Assembly (NCBI RefSeq): GCF_007858365.1
Contig: NZ_VFIO01000008.1
Location: forward strand, 175,328-239,327
DNA: 64,000 nucleotides
DNA from: Pseudomonas saxonica
GTDB lineage: Bacteria > Pseudomonadota > Gammaproteobacteria > Pseudomonadales > Pseudomonadaceae
Direction of reading: 5' to 3'
In this document: positions 41,502-51,256 of the stretch, piece after piece
Layout: the number at the start of each line of letters is the position of its first letter
How positions within the stretch are numbered: the first letter of the stretch is position 1
Notes under the pieces: model-generated
The model's database searches: none
What the model was told of the DNA's origin: nothing
The model's input: only the letters and a program-made list of their open reading frames with translations
Position numbers and translations under genes: made by a program

Positions 41502-44264
41502 ATGAAGCTCACCCTGAAAGAATTTTTCGCAGGCTTTCTGCGTAACCGCCACATTGCCCGGCACTTTCGACGCCTCGCAGTGCTGGACAGCCTGACGGAT
41601 ACCACCGTCAGCCGAGAAGTACCGCCTACGCTGGCCCACACGCTGGTGGCCGCGGCCAACTGCGACAGTGCGGTGTTGATCGACACGTTGGGCACTCATA
41701 CCGATGGTTTGAGTGAGACCGAAGCTGATGCGCTGCGCCAGCAGCATGGGTTTAACGAGGTTGAGCACGAACAGCCACTCAGCCGCTGGGTCCATCTGTG
41801 GCACTGCTACAAAAACCCGTTCAACTTGTTGCTGACGTTGCTGGCTGCCGTGTCACTGGCCACTGATGACGTTCAAGCGGCTGTCGTCATCGGTACGATG
41901 GTGGTGTTGTCCACCGTGTTGCGGTTCTGGCAAGAGGCCAAATCAAACAAGGCGGCCGATGCCCTCAAGGCAATGGTGAGTAACACCGCGACGGTAATGC
42001 GACGGGATTTCAGTGCCGATGCGGCACCGATTTTCGGCAAGTTTTATGGGACTTCGCTGCGTATCAAGGGCGCGCAGCGCGTCGAGCTGCCGATCAAACA
42101 ATTGGTGCCGGGCGATCTTATCGTGCTGTCTGCGGGGGATATGATCCCAGCCGATTGCAGAGTGCTCAGCGCAAAAGATCTGTTCGTCAGCCAGGCGGCC
42201 ATGACGGGCGAGTCGATGCCGGTAGAGAAGTTCGCACGCCAGGGCAATTGTGAAGTCATCAACCCACTGGAGTTGGACAATATTTTGTTCATGGGCACCA
42301 ACGTGGTGTCCGGTGCCGCAACGGCGGTGGTGCTGACCACCGGCAACAGCACCTATTTCGGCGCGTTGGCGCAGCGGGTAGGGGCGACTGATCGCGGGCC
42401 TACCTCGTTTCAGATGGGGGTCAACAAGGTCAGCTGGCTGCTGATTCGTTTCATGTTTGTGATGGCCCCGCTGGTGCTGTTCATCAATGGTTTTACCAAG
42501 GGCGACTGGACTGAAGCCCTGCTGTTCGCCTTGTCGGTGGCGGTGGGTCTGACCCCGGAAATGCTGCCGATGATTGTGACCTCGACGCTGGCCAAAGGGG
42601 CGGTGTTTCTGTCGCGCAAAAAGGTCATTGTCAAACGTCTGGACGCCATTCAGAACTTCGGTGCGATGGACGTGTTGTGCACGGACAAGACCGGCACCCT
42701 GACGCAGGACAAAATATTTCTGGCCCGTCATGTGGACGTTTGGGGGCAAGAGTCTGACGACGTTCTGGAAATGGCCTACCTCAATAGCTACTACCAGACT
42801 GGCTTGAAAAATTTGCTGGACGTGGCCGTGCTGGAGCACGTTGAAGTCCATCGCGAATTGAATGTGGGGACGGCGTTCCAGAAGGTGGATGAAATTCCGT
42901 TCGACTTCACCCGTCGTCGCATGTCGGTGGTGGTAGCTCAGCAAGATCAGCCACACCTGTTGATCTGCAAAGGCGCGGTCGAAGAAGTGCTGTCAGTGTG
43001 CAAACACGTTCGCCATGGTGAGTCGCAAGAAGTCCTGACCGACGAACTGCTGGCCCGCATTCGCCAGGTCACGGCAGCATTCAACGAAGAAGGCCTGCGC
43101 GTTGTCGGCGTCGCTGCACGGTCGATGGCGGCCGGGCGTGATACCTATAGCCTGGCGGATGAGCAAGAGCTGACATTGATTGGGTATGTGGCGTTTCTGG
43201 ATCCGCCCAAGGAAAGTACCGCACCTGCGTTAAAGGCACTGGCAGAGCATGGTGTGGCGGTGAAAGTCTTGACCGGCGATAACGAGCTGGTGACTGCAAA
43301 AATCTGCCGCGAGGTGGGGTTGGAGCAGCAGGGCTTGTTAATGGGTAACGACATTGAGCGCATGAGTGATGCTGAATTAGCGCGGGCTGTGGAAACCACC
43401 AACGTCTTCGCCAAACTGACGCCGACTCATAAGGAACGCATTGTGCGGCTGCTCAAAGCCAATGGCCATGTCGTCGGCTTTATGGGAGACGGGATCAACG
43501 ATGCGCCAGCGCTACGGACAGCGGATATCGGGATTTCAGTCGACAGCGCGGTGGATATTGCCAAAGAGGCCGCTGATATCATCCTCCTGGAAAAAAGCCT
43601 GATGGTGCTGGAGGAGGGCGTGCTGGAAGGGCGCCGTACCTTTGCCAACATGCTCAAGTACATCAAAATGACCGCCAGCTCGAATTTCGGCAATGTCTTT
43701 TCGGTGTTGGTGGCCAGTGCATTCATTCCATTTTTGCCGATGCTGCCGATGCACCTGTTGGTTCAGAACTTGCTGTATGACGTGTCTCAAATCGCCATCC
43801 CGTTTGATAACGTCGACGAGGAAATGCTGAAAAAGCCGCAGCGCTGGCAGCCGGCGGAGGTGGGACGCTTTATGTTGTTTTTTGGACCGATCAGTTCGAT
43901 CTTCGACATATTGACGTTTGGTCTGATGTGGTATGTATTCCAGGCCAATACGCCTGAACACCAAACCCTGTTCCAGTCAGGCTGGTTTGTCGTGGGGTTG
44001 CTCACTCAGACGCTGATCGTGCATATGATCAGGACCCCGAAAGTACCGTTCTTGCAGAGTCGTGCAGCCATGCCGTTGATGGTCATGACAGGCGTGATCA
44101 TGGCTGTCGGTATCTTTCTGCCGATGGGGCCGCTGGCTTCTTACTTCAAATTGCAGGCATTACCGCCGCTGTACTTTGTGTTTTTGCCCATGATTCTGTT
44201 GGCGTACATGGCGCTGACCCAAGCCGTTAAAGGATTTTATATCCGCAAATTTGGCTGGCAGTGA
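41502..44264 (+). CDS. mgtA: Magnesium-translocating P-type ATPase
   Basis: A 920-residue P3B-type ATPase that imports Mg2+. Landmarks: the actuator motif TGES (about 239), phosphorylation site DKTGTLT (Asp395), nucleotide-binding region (KGAVEEVLSVC), hinge VKVLTGDN, and MGDGINDAPALRTADIGISVD. The ten-helix plan is visible, with pairs near residues 105-140, 300-360 and four helices in the last 180 residues. Expression of mgtA is usually induced by low Mg2+ through PhoPQ and the leader; I see no clear PhoP box. Confidence 0.95.
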   Translation: MKLTLKEFFAGFLRNRHIARHFRRLAVLDSLTDTTVSREVPPTLAHTLVAAANCDSAVLIDTLGTHTDGLSETEADALRQQHGFNEVEHEQPLSRWVHLWHCYKNPFNLLLTLLAAVSLATDDVQAAVVIGTMVVLSTVLRFWQEAKSNKAADALKAMVSNTATVMRRDFSADAAPIFGKFYGTSLRIKGAQRVELPIKQLVPGDLIVLSAGDMIPADCRVLSAKDLFVSQAAMTGESMPVEKFARQGNCEVINPLELDNILFMGTNVVSGAATAVVLTTGNSTYFGALAQRVGATDRGPTSFQMGVNKVSWLLIRFMFVMAPLVLFINGFTKGDWTEALLFALSVAVGLTPEMLPMIVTSTLAKGAVFLSRKKVIVKRLDAIQNFGAMDVLCTDKTGTLTQDKIFLARHVDVWGQESDDVLEMAYLNSYYQTGLKNLLDVAVLEHVEVHRELNVGTAFQKVDEIPFDFTRRRMSVVVAQQDQPHLLICKGAVEEVLSVCKHVRHGESQEVLTDELLARIRQVTAAFNEEGLRVVGVAARSMAAGRDTYSLADEQELTLIGYVAFLDPPKESTAPALKALAEHGVAVKVLTGDNELVTAKICREVGLEQQGLLMGNDIERMSDAELARAVETTNVFAKLTPTHKERIVRLLKANGHVVGFMGDGINDAPALRTADIGISVDSAVDIAKEAADIILLEKSLMVLEEGVLEGRRTFANMLKYIKMTASSNFGNVFSVLVASAFIPFLPMLPMHLLVQNLLYDVSQIAIPFDNVDEEMLKKPQRWQPAEVGRFMLFFGPISSIFDILTFGLMWYVFQANTPEHQTLFQSGWFVVGLLTQTLIVHMIRTPKVPFLQSRAAMPLMVMTGVIMAVGIFLPMGPLASYFKLQALPPLYFVFLPMILLAYMALTQAVKGFYIRKFGWQ

Positions 44265-44315
44265 CGAGTATCTACGTGTCGGGCGTAGAAGCCTGAGAAA
44301 GGTGCTTTGTTCCTG

Positions 44316-44350
44316 AGGAAGCAGGTATTGATTCCAATTCCTGCTTCTTT
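44316..44350 (+). terminator. Terminator of mgtA
   Basis: Stem GGAAGCAGG / CCTGCTTCTT-type, GAAGCAGG paired with CCTGCTTC, 14-base loop, followed by TTT. It lies about 50 bases after the mgtA stop. Confidence 0.72.
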
Positions 44351-44616
44351 AGGAAATTCCCTACAAGTTCTGTAGACCATTCCCTTCTTGTGCGCAGCAG
44401 TCTAGTAGCGATTATTCGCGGCTAAATTTCAACGGGACTTCAGCAGGCTGCCATTGGTCGGTAGGGGGTGTGAAAAGGTCGAACGTAGGAAATATCCTAT
44501 AATTACGTTGGCGCTCCTGAGATATCCATTCGCAGACTTTAGCTGGATTAACCTATTCAAAAAGACATGTCTACGCCTGGCGCGCACTGTGATTCAGGTT
44601 TATAGCAGGGGCTCAA
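44351..44616. promoter_or_regulatory. Promoter region of the two-component operon
   Basis: AT-richer non-coding sequence before the response regulator. TATAAT occurs at 44498-44503 (within ATCCTATAATTACG). No clear -35 or operator can be assigned and no gene is supported. Confidence 0.4.
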
Positions 44617-45243
44617 ATGTTTAACGTACTGATTGCTGACGACCATTCGCTTATTCGGTCAGCTGTGAAATTACTGCTGCAAAACCAAGGCTACAGGGTG
44701 GTGGCTGAAGCCGTTAACGGCATCGATACCATTCAATTGGCACGTCAGCATGTACCTGACTTGATTGTGCTGGATATCACCATGCCGGGCCTGGATGGCC
44801 TTGAGGTCATTGGGCGGCTCAAAGCGAGCGGGGTCACCAGCCGTGTGTTGGTACTGACTTCTCAATCACCGTTGTTTTACTCGCAACGATGCATGAAAGC
44901 TGGCGCGGCAGGGTTTGTCACAAAGGGGCAGGATCTCTGTGAGTTGATCAGAGCCGTCAAATTGATCATGGATGGCTACACCTTCTTTCCCAATCTGGCT
45001 ATCAGTTCAGTGCGCAACAGCGATATCACCTTGACTGACATGGAAATGATCGAGGGTTTATCCGCCCGCGAGCTGAGCATTCTGCAACAGTTGGCCCGTG
45101 GCTCCAGTAATAAACAAATTGCTCAAGACATGACGTTGAGCAGTAAAACCATCAGCACCTATAAGGCCAGGTTGATCGAAAAGCTCAATATGAAGTCTGT
45201 GGTTTATTTGGCAGATTTTGCCAAGCGCAACGACTTGATCTAA
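44617..45243 (+). CDS. Response regulator, BvgA/EvgA type
   Basis: A 208-residue regulator with an N-terminal receiver domain (acidic DD at residues 8-9, phospho-acceptor Asp53 in LIVLDITMPG, Thr in VLVLTSQ, Lys in FVTKG). A NarL/FixJ-type helix-turn-helix at about 145-205 (LSARELSILQQLARGSSNKQ, then SSKTISTYKARLIEKLN) follows. The next gene, directly abutting, is a BvgS-like hybrid kinase and presumably its partner. Target genes are unknown. Confidence 0.93.
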   Translation: MFNVLIADDHSLIRSAVKLLLQNQGYRVVAEAVNGIDTIQLARQHVPDLIVLDITMPGLDGLEVIGRLKASGVTSRVLVLTSQSPLFYSQRCMKAGAAGFVTKGQDLCELIRAVKLIMDGYTFFPNLAISSVRNSDITLTDMEMIEGLSARELSILQQLARGSSNKQIAQDMTLSSKTISTYKARLIEKLNMKSVVYLADFAKRNDLI

Positions 45244-48200
45244 TTGAACACCCTCGCACGAAAGATAGTATTCGGGCTGTTGCTCTTGTTGGGGCAACAG
45301 AACGCTTACTCTGAGTCACCGGTGCAGCACCTGAAACTGTTGGGGCGCTCAAGTGTTGAAGCCTATGGCGTGGTACTTGAGCCTGCTGACAGGCAATGGA
45401 TAAGGCAAAAAGGAACGTTGTATTTGGGGGTGTCCGCACCCGATTACGCACCGTTCGACATAACGGCCAACGGGCAAGACTTTGAAGGCCTGACCGCGGA
45501 TTACGCGCGGCTCCTGTCCGAGATGCTACAGGTCAAAATTGAGGTCAGACGGTACGCTTCCAGACCCTTGGCAATGGATGCACTGAAGCGTGGTGAACTC
45601 GATTTTCTCAGTAGCGCCAACGCTTTTGAGGCACAAGACCCCAGGTTGAAACTGTCGCTTGCCTATGCCGATGATTCGCCCACGTTAGTGACCCGCAGTA
45701 ATAATCGAGAGGTGTTACCGATCGATCTGGCAGGCAAGCGTTTGGCAATGCTTGATCACTATTTACCCCCGACGACCGTCAGAGCTTTTTACCCTAAAGC
45801 CACCTTGAAGCTGTACTCCTCAACATTAGGTGCAATCGGCGCGGTCGCTTTCGGTCAGGCGGATGCCTATCTGGGGGATTTCATCAGTGCCAGTTACCTG
45901 ATCAACAAAAACTATCTCAACAATGTGCAATTGGCTGACTTCTCGCGTATTGACGTCAGTCATTTCTCATTTGCCGTATCGCGCCCCAATGAGCGATTGC
46001 TGCGGATTGTTAATGCTGCACTGGCGGCGATACCGCCCAGTGAGCGGATGACGATTGTGCGTCGCTGGAGTTCTGAAGGGCCGCAAGTCAATACCCATGC
46101 CCAATTGAACCTGACACCCGAGGAGCGCCGCTGGATCGAAGCGCATCCGCGTCTGAGCGTGGTGATTAACGATCAATACTTGCCCTTGTCTTTTTTTGAT
46201 GAGCAAGGTGTTTTCAAGGGCGTCAGTGCCGATGTGCTGAACAAAATCAGCACCCTCACAGGCCTCACATTCGATGCAGTGAAAGCCGTCACAGTTGAGG
46301 ACATGATTAAACAGGTAGGCAGTTCAGACGCCGATTTGGTAGGTGCCTTTACCCCCAGCAGCCATCGTGAAAGCCATCTGCACTTTACCCGTCCTTATCT
46401 CACCACCCCCTTTGTGCTGGTCACACGTAAACACCCGTCCAGCTCGGCGACTTTGGATGACATGGACGGTCAGCGATTGGTGTTGGTCAAAGGAAATGTG
46501 TTGCAGGCGTTTATCCGCGAGCATTATCCGCGTATTCAACTGTTGGAGGCCGATAATGCAGCCCAGGCCATGGACATGGTGGCGCAGGGCAAGGCGGATG
46601 CCGCCGTCAATGCGCTGATCAGTGCGCGATACATGATTTCCCGGCGTTTCAGCGAGCAGTTACAGATCACCAGTACAGTGGGTACCCAGCCTGCTCAAAT
46701 AGGTTTTGCCACCTCGCCCCAGGTGCCGCTGTTGAATTCGATTCTTGATAAAGCGCTGCTGAGCATTACGCCAGAAGAAATGAGTGTGCTGACCAGCCGC
46801 TGGCGCGATGACACGCAGGAGCAGAGCTATTGGTTACGAAACCGTAGCGCCATTGTTCAGGGGTTCGCCATTGCCGCAGCCCTGCTGCTGTTCGCTTTGG
46901 GATGGATTGCCTACCTGCGGCGCACGATTGCAAAGCGCCAGCATTTATTGGAGCAATTACAAGTCGCCAAGCAAAGTGCCGATGAGGCCAATCGGGCTAA
47001 AACAACCTTTCTGGCGACCATGAGTCATGAGATTCGCACGCCGATGAATGCGGTGATTGGCATGCTTGAGTTGGCCATGAAAAAGGCCGAGGAAGGTGTC
47101 GTAGATCGTTTTGCAATTGAAGTGGCATCGGGCTCAGCCCGCGAGCTGCTGGATTTGATTGGCGATATTTTAGACATTGCGCGCATTGAGTCCGGGCATT
47201 TGTCATTAAGTCCCAAGCGCGCCAATGTTCAGACGCTTGTGGAGTCTGTGGTACGGATGTTCGATGGGCTGGCCCGTGAGAAGCGTCTGAGTCTGGAGTG
47301 TGATCTGCGTTCTACCTTGACGGCACCAGATGTATTGCTTGATCCCATGCGTTTCAAACAAATAGTTTCAAATCTATTGAGCAACGCCATCAAGTTCACC
47401 GACACGGGCGAGGTTCGTCTGTCAGTGGTCATGACGCACGCCCCCGATGAACCGAATGTGTCGATCTGCTTGCGCGTTGAAGACACCGGGATGGGCATTT
47501 CACAGGAAGATCAACAGCGTTTGTTCAGCCCTTTTGTTCAGGCCAGCAACAACACTCAGTCGGCGCGAAGTGGTTCGGGGTTGGGGTTGGTGATCAGCCG
47601 TACACTCTGCGAAATGATGGGCGGCAGGTTGACTCTTGTGAGTACGCTGGGGGAGGGCACTCAGGTCGAGGTCATGCTGGAGGTGCCACGGCTTGTGCCT
47701 GAAGCGTCCAGCGATGTTGACGAACAAAATCCTTGGGCAAACTCCCGTGCGCTGAACATTTTGGTGGTGGACGATTATCCAGCCAACCGCCTGCTATTGG
47801 CCCAGCAGTTAACGTACCTGGGGCACCGCGTGACTGACGCTGAAAACGGTGCAATGGGCTTGAGTAAATGGCGTGCGGATGATTTCGATGTGGTCATCAC
47901 CGACTGCAACATGCCGGTCATGAACGGTTATGAGCTGGCTCGGAGTGTACGCGCCGAAGAGCGCGCGTCCGGCCTGCAACCGTCGCAGATTTTTGGTTTT
48001 ACGGCCAATGCTCAACCTGAAGAAGTCGAACGCTGTCGCGAGGCCGGGATGGATCAGTGCTTGTTCAAGCCCATCAGCCTCAAGGATTTAAGTGTTTCTC
48101 TGGCGTGCGCAATGCCAGAGCACTCCAGCGAAGAATTTGATGACGCGTCTATACCAGGTCCTGCCAATGGAATTGACCTGACTTATCTCAAGCAGCTAAG

Positions 48201-48516
48201 TCAGGGAAATGATGCCGTTGTGAAAAACCTGATAAGTGAGCTGGCTGCTAGTAACCGTCAAGACTTGAAACGACTGATTGAGCTATTCGTGAATGACGAT
48301 TTTGAGGGGTTGATGACGTTAGCTCACACCGTAAAGGGGATGGCCGGAATGATTAGATCAAAGGCGCTGTTTACCTGCTGTGAGAAGCTTGAGGCAGCTT
48401 GCAGGTTGGGGGACTTACCCCTGATTACAGCGAATGTCGACTCGTTACACCTTTTCTTGGAGCAACTGGGGGACGTGCTGGAGCATTACGAACAGGGCAG
48501 TGGGCTGCACCAGTGA
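45244..48516 (+). CDS. BvgS-like hybrid sensor histidine kinase
   Basis: A 1090-residue unorthodox kinase. After a signal peptide (residues 1-22) come two periplasmic Venus-flytrap domains (about 45-270 and 290-520), then one membrane helix (about 535-556), a dimerisation/phospho-acceptor domain with His595 in MSHEIRTPMN, an ATPase domain (N-box NLLSNAIKF, G-boxes DTGMGIS and GSGLGLVIS), a receiver with Asp887 in VVITDCNMPVMNG, and an Hpt domain with His1028 in LAHTVKGMAG. Unlike classical BvgS I see no PAS domain between helix and kinase. The start is a TTG placed immediately after the stop of the response regulator, so translation is likely coupled. The ligand is unknown. Confidence 0.92.
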   Translation: MNTLARKIVFGLLLLLGQQNAYSESPVQHLKLLGRSSVEAYGVVLEPADRQWIRQKGTLYLGVSAPDYAPFDITANGQDFEGLTADYARLLSEMLQVKIEVRRYASRPLAMDALKRGELDFLSSANAFEAQDPRLKLSLAYADDSPTLVTRSNNREVLPIDLAGKRLAMLDHYLPPTTVRAFYPKATLKLYSSTLGAIGAVAFGQADAYLGDFISASYLINKNYLNNVQLADFSRIDVSHFSFAVSRPNERLLRIVNAALAAIPPSERMTIVRRWSSEGPQVNTHAQLNLTPEERRWIEAHPRLSVVINDQYLPLSFFDEQGVFKGVSADVLNKISTLTGLTFDAVKAVTVEDMIKQVGSSDADLVGAFTPSSHRESHLHFTRPYLTTPFVLVTRKHPSSSATLDDMDGQRLVLVKGNVLQAFIREHYPRIQLLEADNAAQAMDMVAQGKADAAVNALISARYMISRRFSEQLQITSTVGTQPAQIGFATSPQVPLLNSILDKALLSITPEEMSVLTSRWRDDTQEQSYWLRNRSAIVQGFAIAAALLLFALGWIAYLRRTIAKRQHLLEQLQVAKQSADEANRAKTTFLATMSHEIRTPMNAVIGMLELAMKKAEEGVVDRFAIEVASGSARELLDLIGDILDIARIESGHLSLSPKRANVQTLVESVVRMFDGLAREKRLSLECDLRSTLTAPDVLLDPMRFKQIVSNLLSNAIKFTDTGEVRLSVVMTHAPDEPNVSICLRVEDTGMGISQEDQQRLFSPFVQASNNTQSARSGSGLGLVISRTLCEMMGGRLTLVSTLGEGTQVEVMLEVPRLVPEASSDVDEQNPWANSRALNILVVDDYPANRLLLAQQLTYLGHRVTDAENGAMGLSKWRADDFDVVITDCNMPVMNGYELARSVRAEERASGLQPSQIFGFTANAQPEEVERCREAGMDQCLFKPISLKDLSVSLACAMPEHSSEEFDDASIPGPANGIDLTYLKQLSQGNDAVVKNLISELAASNRQDLKRLIELFVNDDFEGLMTLAHTVKGMAGMIRSKALFTCCEKLEAACRLGDLPLITANVDSLHLFLEQLGDVLEHYEQGSGLHQ

Positions 48517-48629
48517 TGCTTAACCGCCTGTTTTGAAACGACGTCTTGTTTGTCTCGCTGTGCTCGCGCTAATGTCTGGCGTTGTCACAAATGGACACCA
48601 ATGACCTGTGTGGTTGAGGAAAACGAGCA

Positions 48630-49115
48630 ATGTCCGAAGTCGTGGTAGTGCAAGCAGACTATAAAAATCCGATTCATGCCCAAGCGCTGAGAGATGTACT
48701 GAATCACTACGCCAAAGACCCGATGGGGGGTGGTGAGGCCTTGTCGCAAGAGGTGCTTGAGCATCTACCGGGTGAGTTGGCCAAGCGTCCTCATGCTTTC
48801 AGCGTGCTGGCGTTTGTTGGCGGTAAAGCTGCAGGTCTGGTGAATTGTTTTGAAGGTTTTTCAACCTTTGCTGGCAAGCCTTTGGTCAACGTGCACGACG
48901 TGTCGGTGGTTAACACGTTTCGCGGCTTGGGGCTGAGTCAGAAGATGCTGCTCAAGGTTGAGGACATCGCTCGTGAGCGCGGATGTTGCAAGATCACCCT
49001 TGAGGTGCTGGAGGGTAATCCGGTCGCTCAAGGCTCTTATCGCAAATTCGGCTTTAGTGAGGGGCAACTCGATCCGGCACACGGGCGGATGTTGTTCTGG
49101 AACAAGTATTTATAG
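48630..49115 (+). CDS. GNAT-family N-acetyltransferase
   Basis: A 161-residue acetyltransferase. The acetyl-CoA motif lies at residues 87-110 (VHDVSVVNTFRGLGLSQKML), followed by ITLEVLEGNPVAQGSYRKFGF, which is typical of the family. The conserved stretch HYAKDPMGGGEALSQEV near the N-terminus is shared with a widespread group of uncharacterised bacterial acetyltransferases. Substrate unknown. Start at ATG 48630 follows GAGGAAAA. Confidence 0.88.
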   Translation: MSEVVVVQADYKNPIHAQALRDVLNHYAKDPMGGGEALSQEVLEHLPGELAKRPHAFSVLAFVGGKAAGLVNCFEGFSTFAGKPLVNVHDVSVVNTFRGLGLSQKMLLKVEDIARERGCCKITLEVLEGNPVAQGSYRKFGFSEGQLDPAHGRMLFWNKYL

Positions 49116-49217
49116 GGTTACCTGTGTTTGCGAGAGTCGTAGGTTTTGATGGCGTTGCCCATCAAATCTGCACGCAGCAAGCAGTTTTGGTCTCACTCAG
49201 GGCTTGAGATGTGTCCT

Positions 49218-49261
49218 TGGTCATGGTCATGAAGTTATTGATAACGTCATGACCATGACCA
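49218..49261. repeat. Perfect 15-bp inverted repeat
   Basis: TGGTCATGGTCATGA (49218-49232) and its exact complement at 49247-49261 enclose AGTTATTGATAACG, itself a small dyad (GTTAT/ATAAC). The right side carries an extra TGACCA unit. No T-run follows. It lies between two convergent genes. Confidence 0.85.
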
Positions 49262-49327
49262 TGACCAGGGCACTGGCCAATCAAACAAGAATATTGCTCG
49301 ATTCCGGGTGTTTCTCCCGCAGCAGTT

Positions 49328-51070
49328 TTACTGCTTGGCTACTTCGCCTGGAGCCGGATGCTTGGGTTTGATCAGGCTGAAGTCGATCAAAGCCTTCTGC
49401 GGACGCATGTAGGGGTCACCAATCAACAGTGGGCGAGCGACAAATTGATCGCTGACCAGACTCTTCTTGTCGTCCAGCTCGTCGGCGCTCAAGCCCGCCA
49501 AGTCAGCCCAGGTGTGAATGAACTGCGAGCTGCTGTAAGGGCGGTCAAGATCGCTGGTGAAGTTCCACGCATGATCCTCACGCCATTTAGGTGAAGCCCA
49601 GACCATAAATGGAATGGTGTACATCGGAGCGGTCGGCTTGGCCTCATTACGGCCCAGGGTTTTGTGGCCCACCGAGTCGAATACGTCTTCGCCGTGGTCG
49701 GACAGATACAGCAGAAAGCCATTCGGATCGGTTTTGGCAAAGTCCTTGATCAGGCTGGAAACAACAAAGTCGTTATACAAAACAGCGTTGTCGTAGCTGT
49801 TGTACGTGGGCACCTGATCATCGGTCAGCCCTGCGGGTACGCCTGTTCGATCGGTGAACGTGTCAAAGGTCGCAGGGTAGCGGTACTGGTAGCTCATGTG
49901 AGTACCCAGCAGGTGAATCACGATCAATTTGCGTGGGGCAGAATCGGCCAGGATCTTGTTGAACGGCTCAATCACGTCACCGTCGTATTGCCGCGCATTC
50001 TGGTTACGGTTGTTGTTCAAATAAACCTGTTCGTCTGCCTGTTCCGAGAATGTGGTGAGCATGGTGTTGCGCTTGGTCATGGTTTGCTGGTTAGTCACCC
50101 AAAAGGTTTTGTAACCCGCTTGCTTCATGACGCTGATCAGTGACGGCGTGCTGAGGTAAAGGTCAGGGTTCTCTTCGTCAGCAAAGGTGAGCACTTGTTG
50201 CAGCGCTTCGATGGTGTAGGGGCGTGGCGTTACAACGTTGTCGAAAATAGCCAGTTGATCACGCAATTTGTCGAGATTGGGCGTGGTTTTTCGAGGATAG
50301 CCGTAGAGGCTCATGCGTTGCCGGTTAGTGGATTCACCAATTACCAGCACGAGTGTGGCGGGCTTGCCGGCCTCGTTGTCCTTGAGGTTTGTCAGGGGCG
50401 GGATCTTGCTGGCAGTGGCCAGCATGCCTTGCATGTTGTCCAGTTGCTCAAGATAACGGCGATAAGCGACGACCATTTGCCAAGGAACAGCAGGCTCTAC
50501 ACGGCTTTCGAAGCTTTCCATGGCGGCTGCCATTGTGTCGTGCTTAATCGTCTGTTTGATGATCGGGTAGCCCACAATCGCGACCAGCAAGGCGATGGCT
50601 GCGGCCCAGGCTTGCGGGCGGGGCATGTAAACAGGGCGCAGGCGGGTCCACAGGAAGATTGCAAAAGCGGTATGCGCAAGAAACGCCAGAACCATCCACC
50701 ACGCGAAGTACTGCGTCATGTACTCGCCCGCTTCAGAGATGTTCGATTCGAACATGATGAAGATGACGCTCTGCGAGAACTCTTGCTGATAAATGAAGAA
50801 GTAACCGAGGCTGGCCATGGAGCATGCCCACAGCACGACGCCAATTACGGCAGCCATTGTGCGGGTGTATTTGGGGAACATCAGCATCGGGGCCAGCCAG
50901 ACGGCGCTCATGATGAACGCTTGGCGAAAGCCTGAAAACCCGGAAGTGCCTGTCAGCTGGATAAGCAGTTGGGTGATGCCGGAAAAATACCAGAAGAACA
51001 GAAACAGCCAGCCCAACCCGGCCCAATCGAAACCTTTCGCAGACGTTTGACTGCGTTTGAACATCCCCAT
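49328..51070 (-). CDS. cptA: Phosphoethanolamine transferase, CptA-like
   Basis: Inner-membrane enzyme of 580 residues that adds phosphoethanolamine to lipopolysaccharide. Five hydrophobic helices occupy about residues 18-185, followed by a periplasmic sulfatase-fold domain. The nucleophile threonine lies in VIGESTNRQRMSLYGYPR, and metal-site features include LLGTHMSYQYRYP and LYLSDHGEDVFD. The architecture fits CptA (core heptose modification) better than EptA/EptB, but assignment among the three is tentative. The start at 51070 has GGAG 7 bases upstream; the open frame extends 30 codons further without support. Confidence 0.85.
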   Translation of the reverse strand: MGMFKRSQTSAKGFDWAGLGWLFLFFWYFSGITQLLIQLTGTSGFSGFRQAFIMSAVWLAPMLMFPKYTRTMAAVIGVVLWACSMASLGYFFIYQQEFSQSVIFIMFESNISEAGEYMTQYFAWWMVLAFLAHTAFAIFLWTRLRPVYMPRPQAWAAAIALLVAIVGYPIIKQTIKHDTMAAAMESFESRVEPAVPWQMVVAYRRYLEQLDNMQGMLATASKIPPLTNLKDNEAGKPATLVLVIGESTNRQRMSLYGYPRKTTPNLDKLRDQLAIFDNVVTPRPYTIEALQQVLTFADEENPDLYLSTPSLISVMKQAGYKTFWVTNQQTMTKRNTMLTTFSEQADEQVYLNNNRNQNARQYDGDVIEPFNKILADSAPRKLIVIHLLGTHMSYQYRYPATFDTFTDRTGVPAGLTDDQVPTYNSYDNAVLYNDFVVSSLIKDFAKTDPNGFLLYLSDHGEDVFDSVGHKTLGRNEAKPTAPMYTIPFMVWASPKWREDHAWNFTSDLDRPYSSSQFIHTWADLAGLSADELDDKKSLVSDQFVARPLLIGDPYMRPQKALIDFSLIKPKHPAPGEVAKQ

Positions 51071-51256
51071 ACAGCGCTCCAGCTGATAACAACTTGAATT
51101 GTTAATGCCGAATAGCCCGGCACAACACATGAGGGCTGCTTCGATGATGAGCAGCCGCAAAGTGTTTCATTATTGCCAAGGCCATGTGAAAACTTTGTAG
51201 TGAGATGACGCAAAAAATAGCAACGGGCCACGCCTGAGGTGCAGGCGATAAGGTCT

